Shown: positions 39,611 to 51,410 of the stretch, piece after piece
How positions within the stretch are numbered: the first letter of the stretch is position 1
Layout: every line of letters starts with the position of its first letter
Source: Novakomyces olei
Lineage: Eukaryota > Ascomycota > Novakomycetes > Novakomycetales > Novakomycetaceae
DNA length: 64,000 bases
Assembly: GCA_016906335.1 (NCBI GenBank)
Contig: JADEYG010000003.1
Location: forward strand, 806,001-870,000
Direction: 5' to 3'
Notes under the pieces: model-generated
What the model saw: only the letters and a program-made list of their open reading frames with translations
Databases searched by the model: none
Told to the model about the DNA's origin: nothing
Program-made: the position numbers and the translations under genes

Positions 39611-42600
39611 ATGTCGGAGGCAGCGGCTCTTACTGTGCCCAAGAGCTATGCCAACAATTTTTGGGTAGGAAAAGAGACTGTTTTCGCCGGATTACTGACC
39701 GATAATTAGGGAGCTGGTGATGGTGGCTTCAATGCCGTGTATGCTGGACAACAGATCCGTACCATTGCTAACGCTGTATGATGTAGGCTTTTGCGTCTGG
39801 AGAACTCAAAGATAACGTGTGAAGAGCTGCGTGCCTTCTACAAGGAGCGGTGAGTCGGTACCCGTACGTTTCTCAATACTAAATTTGTTTGTGTAGAGTT
39901 GCGATTGAAGAAGATTACGCAAAACGACTAGCAAAGCTGGCCAAGTACCCTCTTGGCACGGTGGAGTATGGTTGGATCGGAGAAAGTCTTAAAGTCGCTG
40001 CTGCCGAAACCGAGTCAATTGCTAAAGCTCGGCACGAGCTGGCTGCGCAGATGCGGTCTCAGCTGGATGACGCGCTCGGCAGCTTTATTGTACAAATGAA
40101 GGAAAAGCGGAGGCCGGTAATTTGTGTCCATAATGCCCCGTCTAATCTTTAGGTTCAAGTGGGCGTTGAGCGTCTTCACAAGACAAAGATCTCGCAGGAA
40201 CAGCAACTGGAAAAGGTACAGAATACAATAAATCCTAGAGCTAAACGTGTAGATCAAGGAAAAGTACGAGTCGGACTGTGTCAAGATTACGGGGTACATT
40301 GCTCAGTCGAATATGCTGTTGGGTAAAGAGCTGGAAAAGAATAATGCCAAGCTGGAGAAGGCGCAGATTGCTGTACAGGGCAGTAGTAAGTTCGATTCAC
40401 GAGTAAAGGAAAACTAGAATGAAATGAAATTTAATAAAAATAAAAATAAAAAATAAAAATAAAAATGAAGATGAAGAAGACAATGAAAGAATAACAGTGC
40501 TAATGTTTAAAGATCGTGATTATCAAACAGCTGTGCGTGTTCTGCATGATACGACTCAGCGCTGGATTCAAGAGTGGCGAGCTGCCTGCGATGTGAGTGT
40601 GCAAGCAGCCCAGTATGCTAATGTGTAGAAATTTCAAGACATCGACGAAGATCGTATCGATTTTCTCAAGGCCAGTATATGGAAATACGCCAACCTGTAC
40701 TCTACCGTGTGTGTTAGTGACGACGATGTAAGCTTTTATCCATTTGACTGCCTCATACTAACGGATTTAGTCTTGCGAAAAGATCCGGTTGGCTTTAGAG
40801 AACGTGGATATTGTGAAGGACATTGTTACGTTTATCGACCACAAGGGAACTGGTCAAGAGATTCCGGGTAAGATCGAGAACAAAACACAAGAAAAACAAG
40901 AAAAACAAGAAAACAAAAGCGTTCAAGGCGAAACCGATCTGCAATGGACATGAGACTACTGAAAATGACAATAATCGGGCAGCAAACATTGGCGCCAGTA
41001 TAAACGCTCACGTTGCTAACGTAATGCAGATCCTCCAAAGTACCAAAATTTCCACAAACAATCAAGTAACGACGAAGAAGAGGCGCCGTTCACGGTGGCA
41101 CAGTTCACAAGAGACACGAAACCAGGAATGAATTCTGAACCTTCAGGCTCGCCATTGGCATCTTCAATGTTCAATAGTGGCGAGCACCCGTTATTGTCTG
41201 CAGGGCATGAGGACGAGGATGAGCAATCAATGCAGAGAGCAAGAGCCGGTCTGGACGGTCCAGAACCATCAGTCCTGCGTAAACCCATATCGCCTTTTCG
41301 ACCAGGATCTCAGTTATCTGATGGTGGCTTTGAACAACAGCAACGTCCTTCGTCTTCCCTGCAGCAACAAGATCCAGGATTTGGTCAAAGATCTCATCGT
41401 TCTTCCCTGCTGAGCAAAGAGACCCACAATGCGACTCCTTCACCAGTGCCATCGTCTGTTTATTCTCACAACACAGCTTCTGACGGAGGAGCAGAGTACT
41501 TTAAGCGCCTTGGGCCAAATAGTACACTTTTGTCTGCAACTCCAATGGACACGGCCAAACCAGGTGCCGCCTTTGACCGCCGACAGCGTAATTCTGCCGG
41601 AAATAGTATTGGCGACGACGAAACCCCAAAGCTGTTTGCCTCGTCACGAACCGCCAATCGGTTCAGTGATGACGTTACTGACGAATCTGATCCTATAGCA
41701 AACGCGTTGGCTAAATTGAACGTTGGCCCTAGCCCTGGTGCGAGTCCGACACGTAAGCCAGCCAATGAGCGTTCAGACTTTTCTCCATCCCGCAGACGCG
41801 TCCAGCACAGTCCTATTGAATCTCGAGACTTTTATGCTCAGCAAAGAGGCAATATTTCCCTTGGCCAAGACGAGGATGGGCCTGACACGGTGCCTAATAA
41901 TCGTATGGCAGGCTCAAACCAGATGAAATCAAATCCAATAAAATCTCCAGAACGTGCTGGTCTACGTTCGCCAGCAGGCCAATTGCCCTTCAATAACGGA
42001 CCCGGTGCTTTAGTAAGCAATGATTCTGGGGCAAACAGCGATTACAATTGGCAGCAGCAGTCCTATCGTGCAGAGGAAAGAGGCTATGAGGCACCTTTTC
42101 GTGCTCAGCAAGGCTTTCCTCCAATCCCAGACTTGGGCGATTCAGCCGATATGGGAGGCAACCACTCTCCAAAGGCACAAAGGCAACAGAAACAAAAGCT
42201 TGACTCTGCACCAAACTCGCCTTACAATTTTAGTACACGAAAATCAATGAGTCCAGGCTCGAGTCCCGCCAGAAATGGTGCTTCTGAGTCTTTTGCCACT
42301 TTATCGCCCAGCGCAAAACGCAGCTCGCGTGGGATGCGTTTAGGCGCTTCCATGACGGGGCCTGGTCCGGCTGGTGGGATGGGACAGTCACCTAATTATA
42401 GGGAACGAAGCTATCAGCCGCAGCCACAGTCGCCTTCTCACCCTGAAAACGGGTACACGGAACCCGGCTATTCAGGAGAAATGACCGGATACAATCGGCC
42501 TTCTTCTTTTAACAACAGGACGGGGCCCGTGCAAGTTTCGCCTCGTCGGGAAAAACCCCCTCCTGGCAATTCTGCACAAAGAAAACCTCAGCCTGTGCAG

Positions 42601-42804
42601 TATACTGCTGACGGACTCGAAATATTGGGGTATGTCAGGGCACTGTACGATTACCAAGCAGCAATTCCTGAAGAAATCGGGTTTAATAAGGGCGACACGC
42701 TTATGGTACTGCGCACACAGGAAGATGGGTGGTGGGAAGGTGAAGTAGTGGGGGCCAAACGTAGCCGACGTGGACTTTTTCCATCTAATTTTGTTTCCAC
42801 TTGA
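39611..42804 (+). CDS. cdc15: Cdc15/Imp2-type F-BAR and SH3 protein
   Basis: PCH-family proteins of this type bend membrane at the contractile ring in cytokinesis. Ten exons give 870 aa: 39611-39664, 39710-39738, 39787-39849, 39897-40116, 40153-40215, 40253-40385, 40513-40592, 40629-40727, 40771-40867, 41030-42804. Introns are 36-162 nt and every join keeps frame. The F-BAR domain is spread over exons 1-9: KSYANNFWGAGDGGFNAVLL, RLENSKITCEELRAFYKERV, AIEEDYAKRLAKLAKYPLGT, DTTQRWIQEWRAACDKFQDI, CVSDDDSCEKIRLALENVDI, then TGQEIPDPPKYQNF at its end. A long Ser/Pro-rich disordered linker follows, as in Cdc15 and Hof1. The carboxyl SH3 domain runs from ALYDYQAAIPEEIGFNKGD to GLFPSNFV. Whether it is the Cdc15 or Imp2 paralogue cannot be told here. 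Confidence 0.9.
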
Positions 42805-43417
42805 ATGGATAATTCGGTGGAGGAGTAGGACGCTTGTATTTTTTTAGTAATTTGCTTTGGTAGGCTTGCTCAATGTGAATTGGTGTAAGACTCTCAAATA
42901 TAAATCAATATTAGAATGGACTATGTAGATCGTCAAGTGTAGTACTCTGTATAGCAAAGTAAGTGAATTGGTAGATTACAAAGGAATTGCGGGATTGGTT
43001 TTTTTTTTTTTTTTTTTTTTTGTATTTTTGTATTTTTGTATTTTTGTATTTTTGTATTTTTGTATTTTTGTATTTTTGTATTTTTGTATAATTTATTTTT
43101 TCAGGATTACGTTTAAAATCAAGGCACAATCTGCAACTGTCAGAAGTTATTACAATAGACCAAAATAAGCAAAGACAGGCAATCATAATTTTAGTTGATG
43201 ATAAATTGTTGTAATTATCCGTTGCGTGAAGAAACGTCTGTCTTCCGCGCGGACTCGTATAGGAAAACAATACACTTTGGCGAATAATTGTCGCTCTAAT
43301 TCTACCCCTGTCAAGTTGTCAGTTTATCAAAGTGTGGGGTGGTGGGTGGGCGGTATAATATAAGTAAAAGTATATAATAAATAATGATAATCTATCGTTC
43401 GCTATCAATCATCCCAC
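42805..43417. other. Spacer with TATTTTTG repeats
   Basis: A poly(T) run at about 43000-43020 is followed by eight 8-bp TATTTTTG units at 43022-43088. The rest is AT-rich, with no gene. Confidence 0.75.
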
Positions 43418-44573
43418 ATGGCGAACAAAGTTGAAGGTCGAACGGCACTTGTCACCGGGGCCACAGGAGGGTAAAGTGGCCAACGACCAGTCTGTTTTCC
43501 ATACTAAATATGTTGGAAAAAGACTTTAAAATTAACTGAGCTATTAAATATACTAATAATTTAGAATTGGCTCTGCTATCTGCCGGCAACTGGCCGAGTT
43601 GGGTTTGAATGTGGCAATACACTTTCATTCTAGCGAACCAAAGGCACTTGCTCTCGCCAAAGAGCTACAGAATATAAATCAAAGCATTAAAACCAGTATT
43701 CACAAGACCGATCTGAGTGATGTTTCTTCCTGCCAGTCTTTGGCCGATTCAGTTTTACAAGGTGGGATTGTGTACTATAATGTTTCTAATGTCTAGAATA
43801 TGGCAAAATTGACGTATTCGTGTCCAATGCAGGATTCGGATCGAAAAAGTCGGGTGCTCATGCTCGTGATATTGCGTATGTGGCGAACACTCAATTGATT
43901 CTTTTTACATTGTTCTTTTTTAATTAATTAATTAATTATTTTATTCTTTCTTTATATTTATTTCATTCTTTCTTTATATTTATTTCATTCTTTCTTTATA
44001 TTTATTTTATACAATCCTACTCGAGACTAAGCAAATAGTGACACAGACATTGAGGACTTTTGCTACAGTTTCCAAGTCAACACGCTACCCACCTTTATTC
44101 TAACAAAGGCCTTTGTGCCCGGCATGCGTGGGCAAAAGTGGGGGCGCATTGTATACGTGTCTTCTATCGCGGCACATGGTGGGGGTATCAACGGACCCCA
44201 CTATGCAGCATCAAAGGGTACTCTAACCAAAAAGATAAAAAAATTAAAAATAAAAAAGAAAAAAAAAAAGAAGCCAAGACTAAATTTTATTAACTGTCAA
44301 GGCGCAATGCAGGCAATGATGCGTAATTTGTCTACGCGACTTATAAGCTCTGGCATTTCCGTCAACGATGTAAGCCCTGCGCTTATTGGGGACACAGGAA
44401 TGATTCCCAATGAGAATGTCGACTCGCCTGATATTGGCGGGGGCCGTTTAAGCGACGGCATACCCATTGGCCGACTTGGCGAGCCGAAAGAGGTCGCCAA
44501 CGCGGTTAGTATGTTTGTAACAAGCGGGTACACTACAGGCCAGAGTTTGCTAGTAGCAGGTGGGCTCAAATAG
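43418..44573 (+). CDS. Short-chain dehydrogenase/reductase, FabG-like
   Basis: A classical NAD(P)-dependent SDR of 259 aa from five exons: 43418-43470, 43565-43761, 43797-43875, 44039-44217, 44302-44573. The Rossmann motif TGATGGIGSAI is formed across splice 1. Others are DVFVSNAG, the catalytic Ser in IVYVSSIAAHGG, and the YxxxK pair YAASK just before intron 4. The close GQSLLVAGGLK is the usual end of 3-oxoacyl-ACP reductase-like SDRs. The substrate cannot be told from sequence; soluble 3-ketoacyl or hydroxybutyrate reductases are the nearest type. Intron 4 (44218-44301) is 84 nt, A/Lys-rich, in frame and without a stop; retaining it would put a basic 28-residue insert right after the catalytic Lys. 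Confidence 0.88.
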
Positions 44574-44858
44574 GCGGCTGTTTCAGTGTGTATATCTGCC
44601 TTTTTATAAAAACGATCGATTTGGAAAAGTCAGTTTAGAGAGTGTGTTGTTATAAGAGACTTTAACGTTATTTTCATTCCACAGATACGCATAGCCACAG
44701 ACTGGTATGGATTCGTAGTGCACAATGCCACATCAACGAGAGCAGCAAGTCCAGCAATAATTATTATTGTTATTATTGTTATTAATATAAATAAAGTGCA
44801 GTCATCTGCATAGGCAATCTAGTCGTCAATCCTACTCGCCAGAATAACCAATAAACCT

Positions 44859-45209
44859 CTAAATCTTGTCCAGTGCCTAACAAACGCGATTAGAATAGTG
44901 CAAAGATACCAGTAAAAGCTTACCTCGAGCATAACAACAGAATTCCCACGAATAACAACAGTCCCTGTCTTCACTTTTTCTCCACCCGAGCGTAACTCTT
45001 CCGTATCGTCCAGTACAATATTGAGAAATACCTGCGAATTAGAGAGATCTATATTCATTCGCTCACATCGTAACCTCGCAAGGTTCCTATTAGTTTGCGG
45101 CTGCCGTTTAGCTGAATAAACAGGCGTTTGTCCATATACTGAGCAAAATTAGCAGAGTTCAAAGGCAGTGCCGTACTTTTTTAAGCTCGGGAGTCGGTGC
45201 CTTTGACAT
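44859..45209 (-). CDS. SMX2: Small nuclear ribonucleoprotein SmG
   Basis: SmG is one of the seven Sm-ring proteins on U1, U2, U4 and U5 snRNAs. Four small exons, 45209-45177, 45138-45067, 45031-44924 and 44876-44859, give 76 aa, the standard size. The protein reads MSKAPTPELKKYMDKRLFIQ, then LNGSRKLIGTLRGYD (Sm1), VFLNIVLDDTEEL, and the Sm2 motif GTVVIRGNSVVMLEALDKI. Introns are 38, 35 and 47 nt with CTAAT-type branches. It is head-to-head with PRP3. Confidence 0.97.
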
Positions 45210-45410
45210 TTTGGCGCCCTTCTTGCTCGACAGAAATCTTGCAGAGTATTGGTATTATACTGACTTAAAGTATATATATATATATAAATAAAATAAGGTT
45301 GCAGCAATAATCCATACATAAAGATTTATAGATATAACACTTTTTTACATTTAATTAAAATAAATCAATAAATCATTAAATCAATCCAAACTGTTCATAA
45401 AGTGCCATCA
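45210..45410. promoter_or_regulatory. Shared SmG/PRP3 promoter
   Basis: A 201-bp spacer lies between the divergent starts of two spliceosome genes. It contains a (TA)n stretch at about 45268-45286 that could serve as a TATA element for either side. Confidence 0.55.
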
Positions 45411-47119
45411 ATGTCGAAAAGAGGCGCGTCACCGCCGCTTGAAGGCACTCCGCCGGAAAAGAAACGGCCCAGTAGCGTGGTAGGTGTAACCAAAAAAAAA
45501 TGGGTAAAAAAACCCAAAAGATCAAAAAAGCCCAGCGAAAAAGCGCCGAAAAAGCGGCCAAAAAAGTCAACTACCACTAATTTTTGTTTGAGTCTAACGT
45601 CTAGTCTGAGGTAATTGCACGCAAGAAAAAAGAGATCGAAGAGCGTCTACGCACGGCCCGCGAGTCCAAATCAAACCCGCCAGTTCGGCAGACAGCCAAG
45701 CAAGTAAAGCCGTCAAAGTCGCGAGCGGCAGATCGTGACCAGGACGACGGCCCTCATGGAGGCCTGCGAGTGGGTCTGCACCCGGCGCTGTTGGACGATG
45801 GCGGTACTGCCCCAATTTCTCCAATAGCCTCTCGAGGCAATCGGCCAATGGTGCCTAAATTTGCGTCTACGAGGGCGAATCAGAGGGTACGTGATGAGCA
45901 GGAAAGGCGTTTAGCAGCAGAAAAGAAGAGCAAAGAGCGGAATGAGCGCCGACGGCTGGAGCTCTTAAAGCCCGAGAAGTCCGGGCAGGATGAGGCCATC
46001 AACCCTTACTTTGACAAACGCTCTACTGCCCAGCCAAAGCAGGGCGTGACTGGCCGGCAGTTGGTGTTTAATCCGCACGGCAAGTACATTGAGCAGGCAA
46101 ATGCGCTTCGTCAACAGGCACAGATGGAGGCCTTGAAGAGGCGAATTGCTCTGGCGAGTAAGCGCGCAGGATTGGACGAGGACATGGACACGACAGCACG
46201 TGCCTACAAACCGGAAAGGCCTCCCACCGTTGAGTGGTGGGATGTAGGATTACTGACAAACGAGTCGTATGACGATGTGGACGCTGGCAAATTGAAGATT
46301 GATACGCCAAACTCTATCGTTACTCAGTACGTTCAGCACCCAATTCCGATACCCGCGCCTTACGAGTCGCATCAGTCTGCTCTGCCGGTAAAACTGACTC
46401 GCAAAGAAATGAAAAGGATAAGGAGAGAAAGGCGGCACGAGGCCTTCAAGGATCAGCGGGACAAACAGCTGCTTGGACTCGAGCCAGCACCCCCGCCAAA
46501 AGTCAAGCTGTCCAATATGTATGCAGTGTATGGGGATGAAGCTATCAAGGACCCGACAAGGGTGGAAGCTGAAGTCCGTCAGCAAATGCAGGACCGACTA
46601 GATCGCCATTTAGAACAAAATGCAGAACGTAAACTGACGGCTGAACAGCGTAGGGAAAAGGCCTTTGTAAAGAAACAGGAGGATGCTAATAAGGGCATCC
46701 ATGTCTCTGTGTACCGAATAGACGATCTGACTTTCCGGCCACACAGGCTCAAAGTCGATATGAATGCTCAGCAGGACGGGCTAACGGGGCTCTGTATCCT
46801 GAACCCGAATTTTAACTTGGTCGTAGTCGAAGGTGGGGCCAAGGGTATCGGCCATTACAAGCAGCTCATGACGCGACGTATCGACTGGAACGATGAGACC
46901 CGTGTGCCTAAACTGCCTCCGTCGGCAGATCAGCAAGATGGTCTGCCAGAGAATCGGTGCTTTGTCGTTTGGGAGGGAGAAGTAAAGGACCGTGCTTTTA
47001 GAAAATGGGGGTTTAAACGGTGCGAGTCTGACGACGAGGCTCGCGAGGCTTTAAAACAGCGCGGCGGTGCAGAGTTTTATTGGGATATTGCAAAGAATTT
47101 CAAGGAAGCTGCATTTTAG
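45411..47119 (+). CDS. PRP3: U4/U6 small nuclear ribonucleoprotein Prp3
   Basis: Prp3 binds the U4/U6 duplex and is needed for tri-snRNP assembly. Exons are 45411-45479 and 45605-47119 (527 aa). The 125-nt intron has a GTAGGT donor and a CTAACGTCTAG end; it is Lys-coding but not a multiple of three. The joined protein reads RPSSV then SEVIARKKKEIEERL. Family blocks are GLRVGLHPALL, RQLVFNPHGKYIEQANALR, WWDVGLLTNESYDD, YVQHPIPIPAPYE, and LTRKEMKRIRRERRHEAFKD. The carboxyl DUF1115-type domain runs LCILNPNFNLVVVEGGAKGI, YKQLMTRRIDW, CFVVWEGEVKDRAFRKWGFK. It is a clear Prp3 of usual length. Confidence 0.95.
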
Positions 47120-47436
47120 ACTAAATTGGCTGGCTGCTTTAGTGTTTACACCAATGGCATTCTTTGTCATTCAGTTCTGGCGTCTATGCTTTTAAACATA
47201 CCATGCATGGCAATCGTCCGATTGCCGGACCTTAGCCTGCAAAGAATTGTATTATAGTTTTATTTAGATATACAACTAAAAAAATAAATTAAAAATAAAT
47301 AAATTAAAAAAAAAATATTTATTTATTTATTTATTTATCAGGGTTTACGTCCGGACTATTGAATCGGTATCCAAATAAACTATTTCCTATATTACATCTT
47401 ATATACAGCGGAAAAGAAAAGCAAAAGACAACAAAA
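47120..47436. other. Convergent PRP3/NDC80 3' spacer
   Basis: AT-rich, with a short TTTA tract at 47318-47338. No gene is seen. Confidence 0.6.
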
Positions 47437-49935
47437 TCATGTGGCAACGGCTCCATGCTCGTCATCTACGGCCTGTGCATCTTCATAGACGGCCGCCTCA
47501 AGCTCTTCGAGGCCTTTTTGAATAGATATCTTGAACTTGATGATTTCTTCCAGCTTTGGCCATCCTTCACGAATCGAATCCTCGCGGAACGTATTACTGC
47601 TGTGCAACAATTGATCGTACCTATACTCGTTAGCCCGGTACAGAGATTAAGTACATTGCAAAAAGAATAAATTTACAATAAATAATAGAAAAAATAACAA
47701 ATTGAATAAAAGAACACTGATGAATATCCCAAGAAAAGGGAAATGAATAAAACGAACGATGGACTCACTCTATACTCAACGCCTGCGACCGCTGTTCCAG
47801 TTGCAAAAGACCGTTCTGAGCGGAAAGTTTTATTTGGTGTAATTCACGCTCTAAACGTTCTATTTCCGCGTTCGTGGAACTCATTTCCGTTGCTGAGGTC
47901 TGAATATTAGCAAATTGAACATGATGAATTGAGTTATTTCCAAAACGAAAACAATAAAGCAGATACGAAATACGATATTAAAAAGTTGAATAGAACGATC
48001 TTTCGCGGACGAATCTTCAAGTATAAATGCATACCTCCTTTATTTCATTATACTGGCTTACAGTGCTTGTAAGCTTAGCTTCGAGTGACTCTAGTTCTTC
48101 CCGTTTATCTGCCAATCCCTCGCAGACTTTATCCAAAAGCTCCTGAAGCCTTAAAGCTTCATCCTGCTCACGGTGAACATGGGCCCCTAGTGCAGCTCGG
48201 AGCTTAGCCAGGTTTGGTTTGACTGTATGACGTAAATTCCGGTTTACAACTTCAGCTGAACCTCCGTCTTTAGCGTTTACGATATCCAGTTCGTATGGCA
48301 CTCCCTGTGCCCACGGAGCCGTCTCTGGAATAATACCAATTCGATAGCCCAGTGAATTGTATTTGGAGACAAGTTTCTCTAACAAATCAAGCTGCTTTTG
48401 CGCAGCCATTTCCTTTTCATACGCAGACTTGGAAGCCTGGTCCATTCTCGCTACCATTGCATCCAAATTACGCTCTAATTCTTCTCTCTCTGCCGTCATT
48501 CTGTCAACATCCGCGGGTGATATTGCTTGCATGTCTACTTGGCGCTGTAGTTCGTCGCGCTCACCAGATAATTCGTTGACTTCTGCGTCCTTGAGTGCAA
48601 TTTCTTCTGTAATTCGATCATTTACGTCTTTGAGCTTTAGTTTCTTGGCCTCCAGGTGCTCAATATATTGCAAAAATTTCTCCTTGTCGCTCTCCAGTAC
48701 CCGTGTTTCGTCCTGTAGCTGCTTAAGTGATGGCTGGCTCTCTACCAGTTCATCAACGCTTTTCTGTAGTTCGTATACACTCTTTTCCAAGCCCTCAGTC
48801 TCAGCCAGAATGGATTCGTTGCGTTTATCGAATTCCTGTGCTAGCTCCTTGTCCATCTCGGAAAAATCATCGTCTCCAGCGAGGAATACACGGTACGCTT
48901 TGATGAGGTAGTTGTAGAAGAGTCGCTCTGACTGACTCTCGCTCTCGTTACCGGCCTCCTCTTGTTTATTCAGAATTTTTTCCGTGGACTAGTGATTAGA
49001 TTTGGCTGGAAGAAAGAGGCATGAACAGCAATACAGAGGGAATTGAAGACTAGAAAGAAAGAATGAATAAATACAGTATATTTTGCAAGAGAAAAGAGCA
49101 CAAAAATGAAAACATAATCAACTTCCCGACTTACAGAAACAAGCTCGACCATCCAATTCAGCATAGCTAGCATAGACGGCCAAGCATGCGGGGACCCGAT
49201 AGCAGCAAGTTGTGATCGAGAGATTGAATCGGCATAAGGGTACCGTAACGCTTTCATGCACGGGACAATATCGTCATCCACCTTTTTGCCAAATTGATAA
49301 TTAGGGTCAAGTCGAAGGTAGAGCCACTTGAACATTGTTATAAAGTCTTTTGTTGAGGGAGCGACCAGTGTCTTGTTCGTGACTGCCTGAGGGTATCCTG
49401 CTTCTGAAAGGTATTCCACAATATTTCGAATGCACTGGATCTGGTACTGTTTGTCTCGTACGGGCCGTGGATCTTTGCCTGTCATTTGTGAGCCGCTCGA
49501 GTACCCAAGACTAGAGGCTCTGTTTCCGGAGAATGTACTTGATCGTCTTGCTGTTAGTATCGACTGGATATTAAACCAATTGGAGAAAATAAAATCAAAA
49601 TCAAAACAAGGCCGCCACTGTTTAAAGGCTTAATCCTACCCATGTGATACGCTAGCACGACCGTCAAACTGGGAGAATCGATTTGCTTTTGTTTCATAAT
49701 TTAAATTCTCACCGCTCGAAGAACGGGTAAAACCAGGATTTGCTGCCCTCTGTGGAGGAGCGAGACTGGCTCGAGGTGGGCCTAAGCCAAAGGTGGACAT
49801 TCGAGAGCCGCCGCCGCCGCCTGGTTTCCGTAGAATCGATGAAGGTTGGGGCAGGCCTGACGTTAAGATATTATTGTTCGGATCAATTGTCCCGAGAGTC
49901 TTCCTCCGGAACGCTTGATCCTGATCTTGCGCCAT
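47437..49935 (-). CDS. NDC80: Kinetochore protein Ndc80
   Basis: Ndc80 is the microtubule-binding subunit of the outer-kinetochore Ndc80 complex. Exons are 49935-49640, 49546-49135, 48988-48035, 47899-47769 and 47620-47437 (658 aa). A basic, Ser-rich tail (MAQDQDQAFRRKTLGTID and on) precedes the calponin-homology domain: DPRPVRDKQYQIQCIRNIVE, FITMFKWLYLRLDPNYQFGK, VPCMKALRYPYADSISRSQL, SPHAWPSMLAMLNWMVELVS. A long coiled coil follows from about residue 290, interrupted by the loop-like IGIIPETAPWAQGVPYELDI. The carboxyl end includes WPKLEEIIKFKISIQKGLEE. The splice at 49547 uses AAG rather than the preceding CAG, since only AAG keeps frame. Confidence 0.96.
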
Positions 49936-50557
49936 TTTCCCGCTCTTCCAACCAAAGCAAAATATCTGGATGCCGAACAGAAAAGGCTCAAAAAGAAGAA
50001 TCAAACAAAAGGATCAATACTACAAACGGTCGCGCACAGGTTTGTTTACTTTTGCGACGCGTATATTAAAAGTATGACTACAGCACACTATAATATATAA
50101 CGAGTAATACATTTGGTTTTTATCCCGAATGTATCATGATTGAGGGTAAACATTGAAACCATACAGTCTGGATGTACAAGTGTGGATGTACAAGTAATCC
50201 ACTATAAGCTTTACTCAAGTAATCCGAATGTAGACGTAGACTTTATGCCCAAGTAATATATATTAATGGATTTCAATATAGGGCAGAAAACCCGCGCGTT
50301 ACCCTAAAACTCCAAAAGAAATAAATTCGAATAAATAAATGTATTACATTTAGAATGATCGTTGTATAGGCAAACGTACTAATTCAATAATAGCCAATCA
50401 CGAAACCGATCAAGCCCAAAAGGCGTTAGAGCCTTTATTATTTAGAGCCATTATTATACTCCACCTTTCGGCTTGGTAAAGTGCCCACAAATGTTGTCTG
50501 AGTGTACGCTTGCATTTGCCCGCGCATAAGTCTGTCGCCTCTTGGAAAAAGCAGCTA
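49936..50557. other. NDC80/UPF0132 divergent spacer
   Basis: AT-rich, with a TACAAGTGTGGATGTACAAGTAATCC partial duplication near 50170-50225 described here as two copies of GGATGTACAAGT. No gene is seen. Confidence 0.5.
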
Positions 50558-51205
50558 ATGGCGACGAGCGAGTACCGCTCGTACCATGACGATCCCGAGC
50601 TGGAAGCTCAGGCGGGCCCAGCACTGAGCTCGGACGCCGCTGGAGACAGTGTAAACGTCTTTGAGACAAGTCTAGGTTGGAGGTACGTACGGCTTTGCAT
50701 TGGCCCAAATCTAACCTTCAGCCTGAGCTCTGAGGCTGTCGGCGCCTACATTTGCCCGCCTTTTACTGGCATGCTGCTTTTGCTCTTTGAGTACAAGAAT
50801 GATTACGTGCGCTTTCACGCGTATCAGGCCACTTTACTCTTTCTCGCTACTGACGTATGCTTTTATGAGTTCATTCAATTTTTGCTGAGCGGATCGGTAC
50901 TGCTTTGCTTTGCTTCTTGTCTTGTGTATAATTTGCTCTTTTGCTTTTATTTATTATCTTTTGGCTTTTTTTTTTGTTTCGGAGCCAAGCCTTTTTTTTC
51001 GGCCTTGCGTTTAGAGTTTCTAACGGGACAGATAATCATGCTCTTGTTCAGCTTCTCCCGGTTCTTGTTCTACCTTGTTGGTATTGCCGACATTGGGCTC
51101 ATGATATTATTAGGGCGCCAGGCGTGGCTTGGTGCCGAGTCATTAGAGCGTTACCATGTTCCAGTGTTTGGCGCGCTGGCTTCACGATGGACCGACAATG
51201 AATGA
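50558..51205 (+). CDS. Small UPF0132-type membrane protein
   Basis: A predicted multi-pass membrane protein of 143 aa from exons 50558-50682, 50722-50854 and 51032-51205. It resembles the UPF0132 (Tic20-like/DUF4870) fungal family: FETSLGWSLSSEAVGAYICP, PPFTGMLLLLFEYKNDYVRF, FHAYQATLLF, then LLFSFSRFLFYLVGIADIGL and the end ERYHVPVFGALASRW. The function is unknown. Both introns (39 and 177 nt) are multiples of three and free of stops, so the unspliced frame stays open. I splice them because the removal restores the family spacing and both have good signals (GTACGT...CTAACCTTCAG; GTATGC...CTAACGGGACAG). Retaining the second would add a very hydrophobic, Phe/Leu-rich insert of 59 residues. The ATG at 50558 is the first in frame. 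Confidence 0.8.
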   Translation: MATSEYRSYHDDPELEAQAGPALSSDAAGDSVNVFETSLGWRYVRLCIGPNLTFSLSSEAVGAYICPPFTGMLLLLFEYKNDYVRFHAYQATLLFLATDVCFYEFIQFLLSGSVLLCFASCLVYNLLFCFYLLSFGFFFCFGAKPFFSALRLEFLTGQIIMLLFSFSRFLFYLVGIADIGLMILLGRQAWLGAESLERYHVPVFGALASRWTDNE

Positions 51206-51410
51206 GGTTCTATTTAAATTAGATTTGATGAATGCGAGAATCTTTGACTAAATTATATAGAAACTGTTTCTTCAGTGTAGTGAAATACACCAAATCCACT
51301 ATATTGTACATTTTAGAATGACAAGGCCGGTTCAGTTGGATATTTTGTTTTAAATATAGCAACGTGGAAGCCGAGTTTGGAATTCGTTCAAGCTCTCTTC
51401 AGGATCGATC

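Noticed and set aside
28061-51205. Idea that stop-free, three-fold introns are selected for in this genome
   Set aside because: Only about five of roughly 45 introns qualify, which is near what chance gives for short, T-rich introns.
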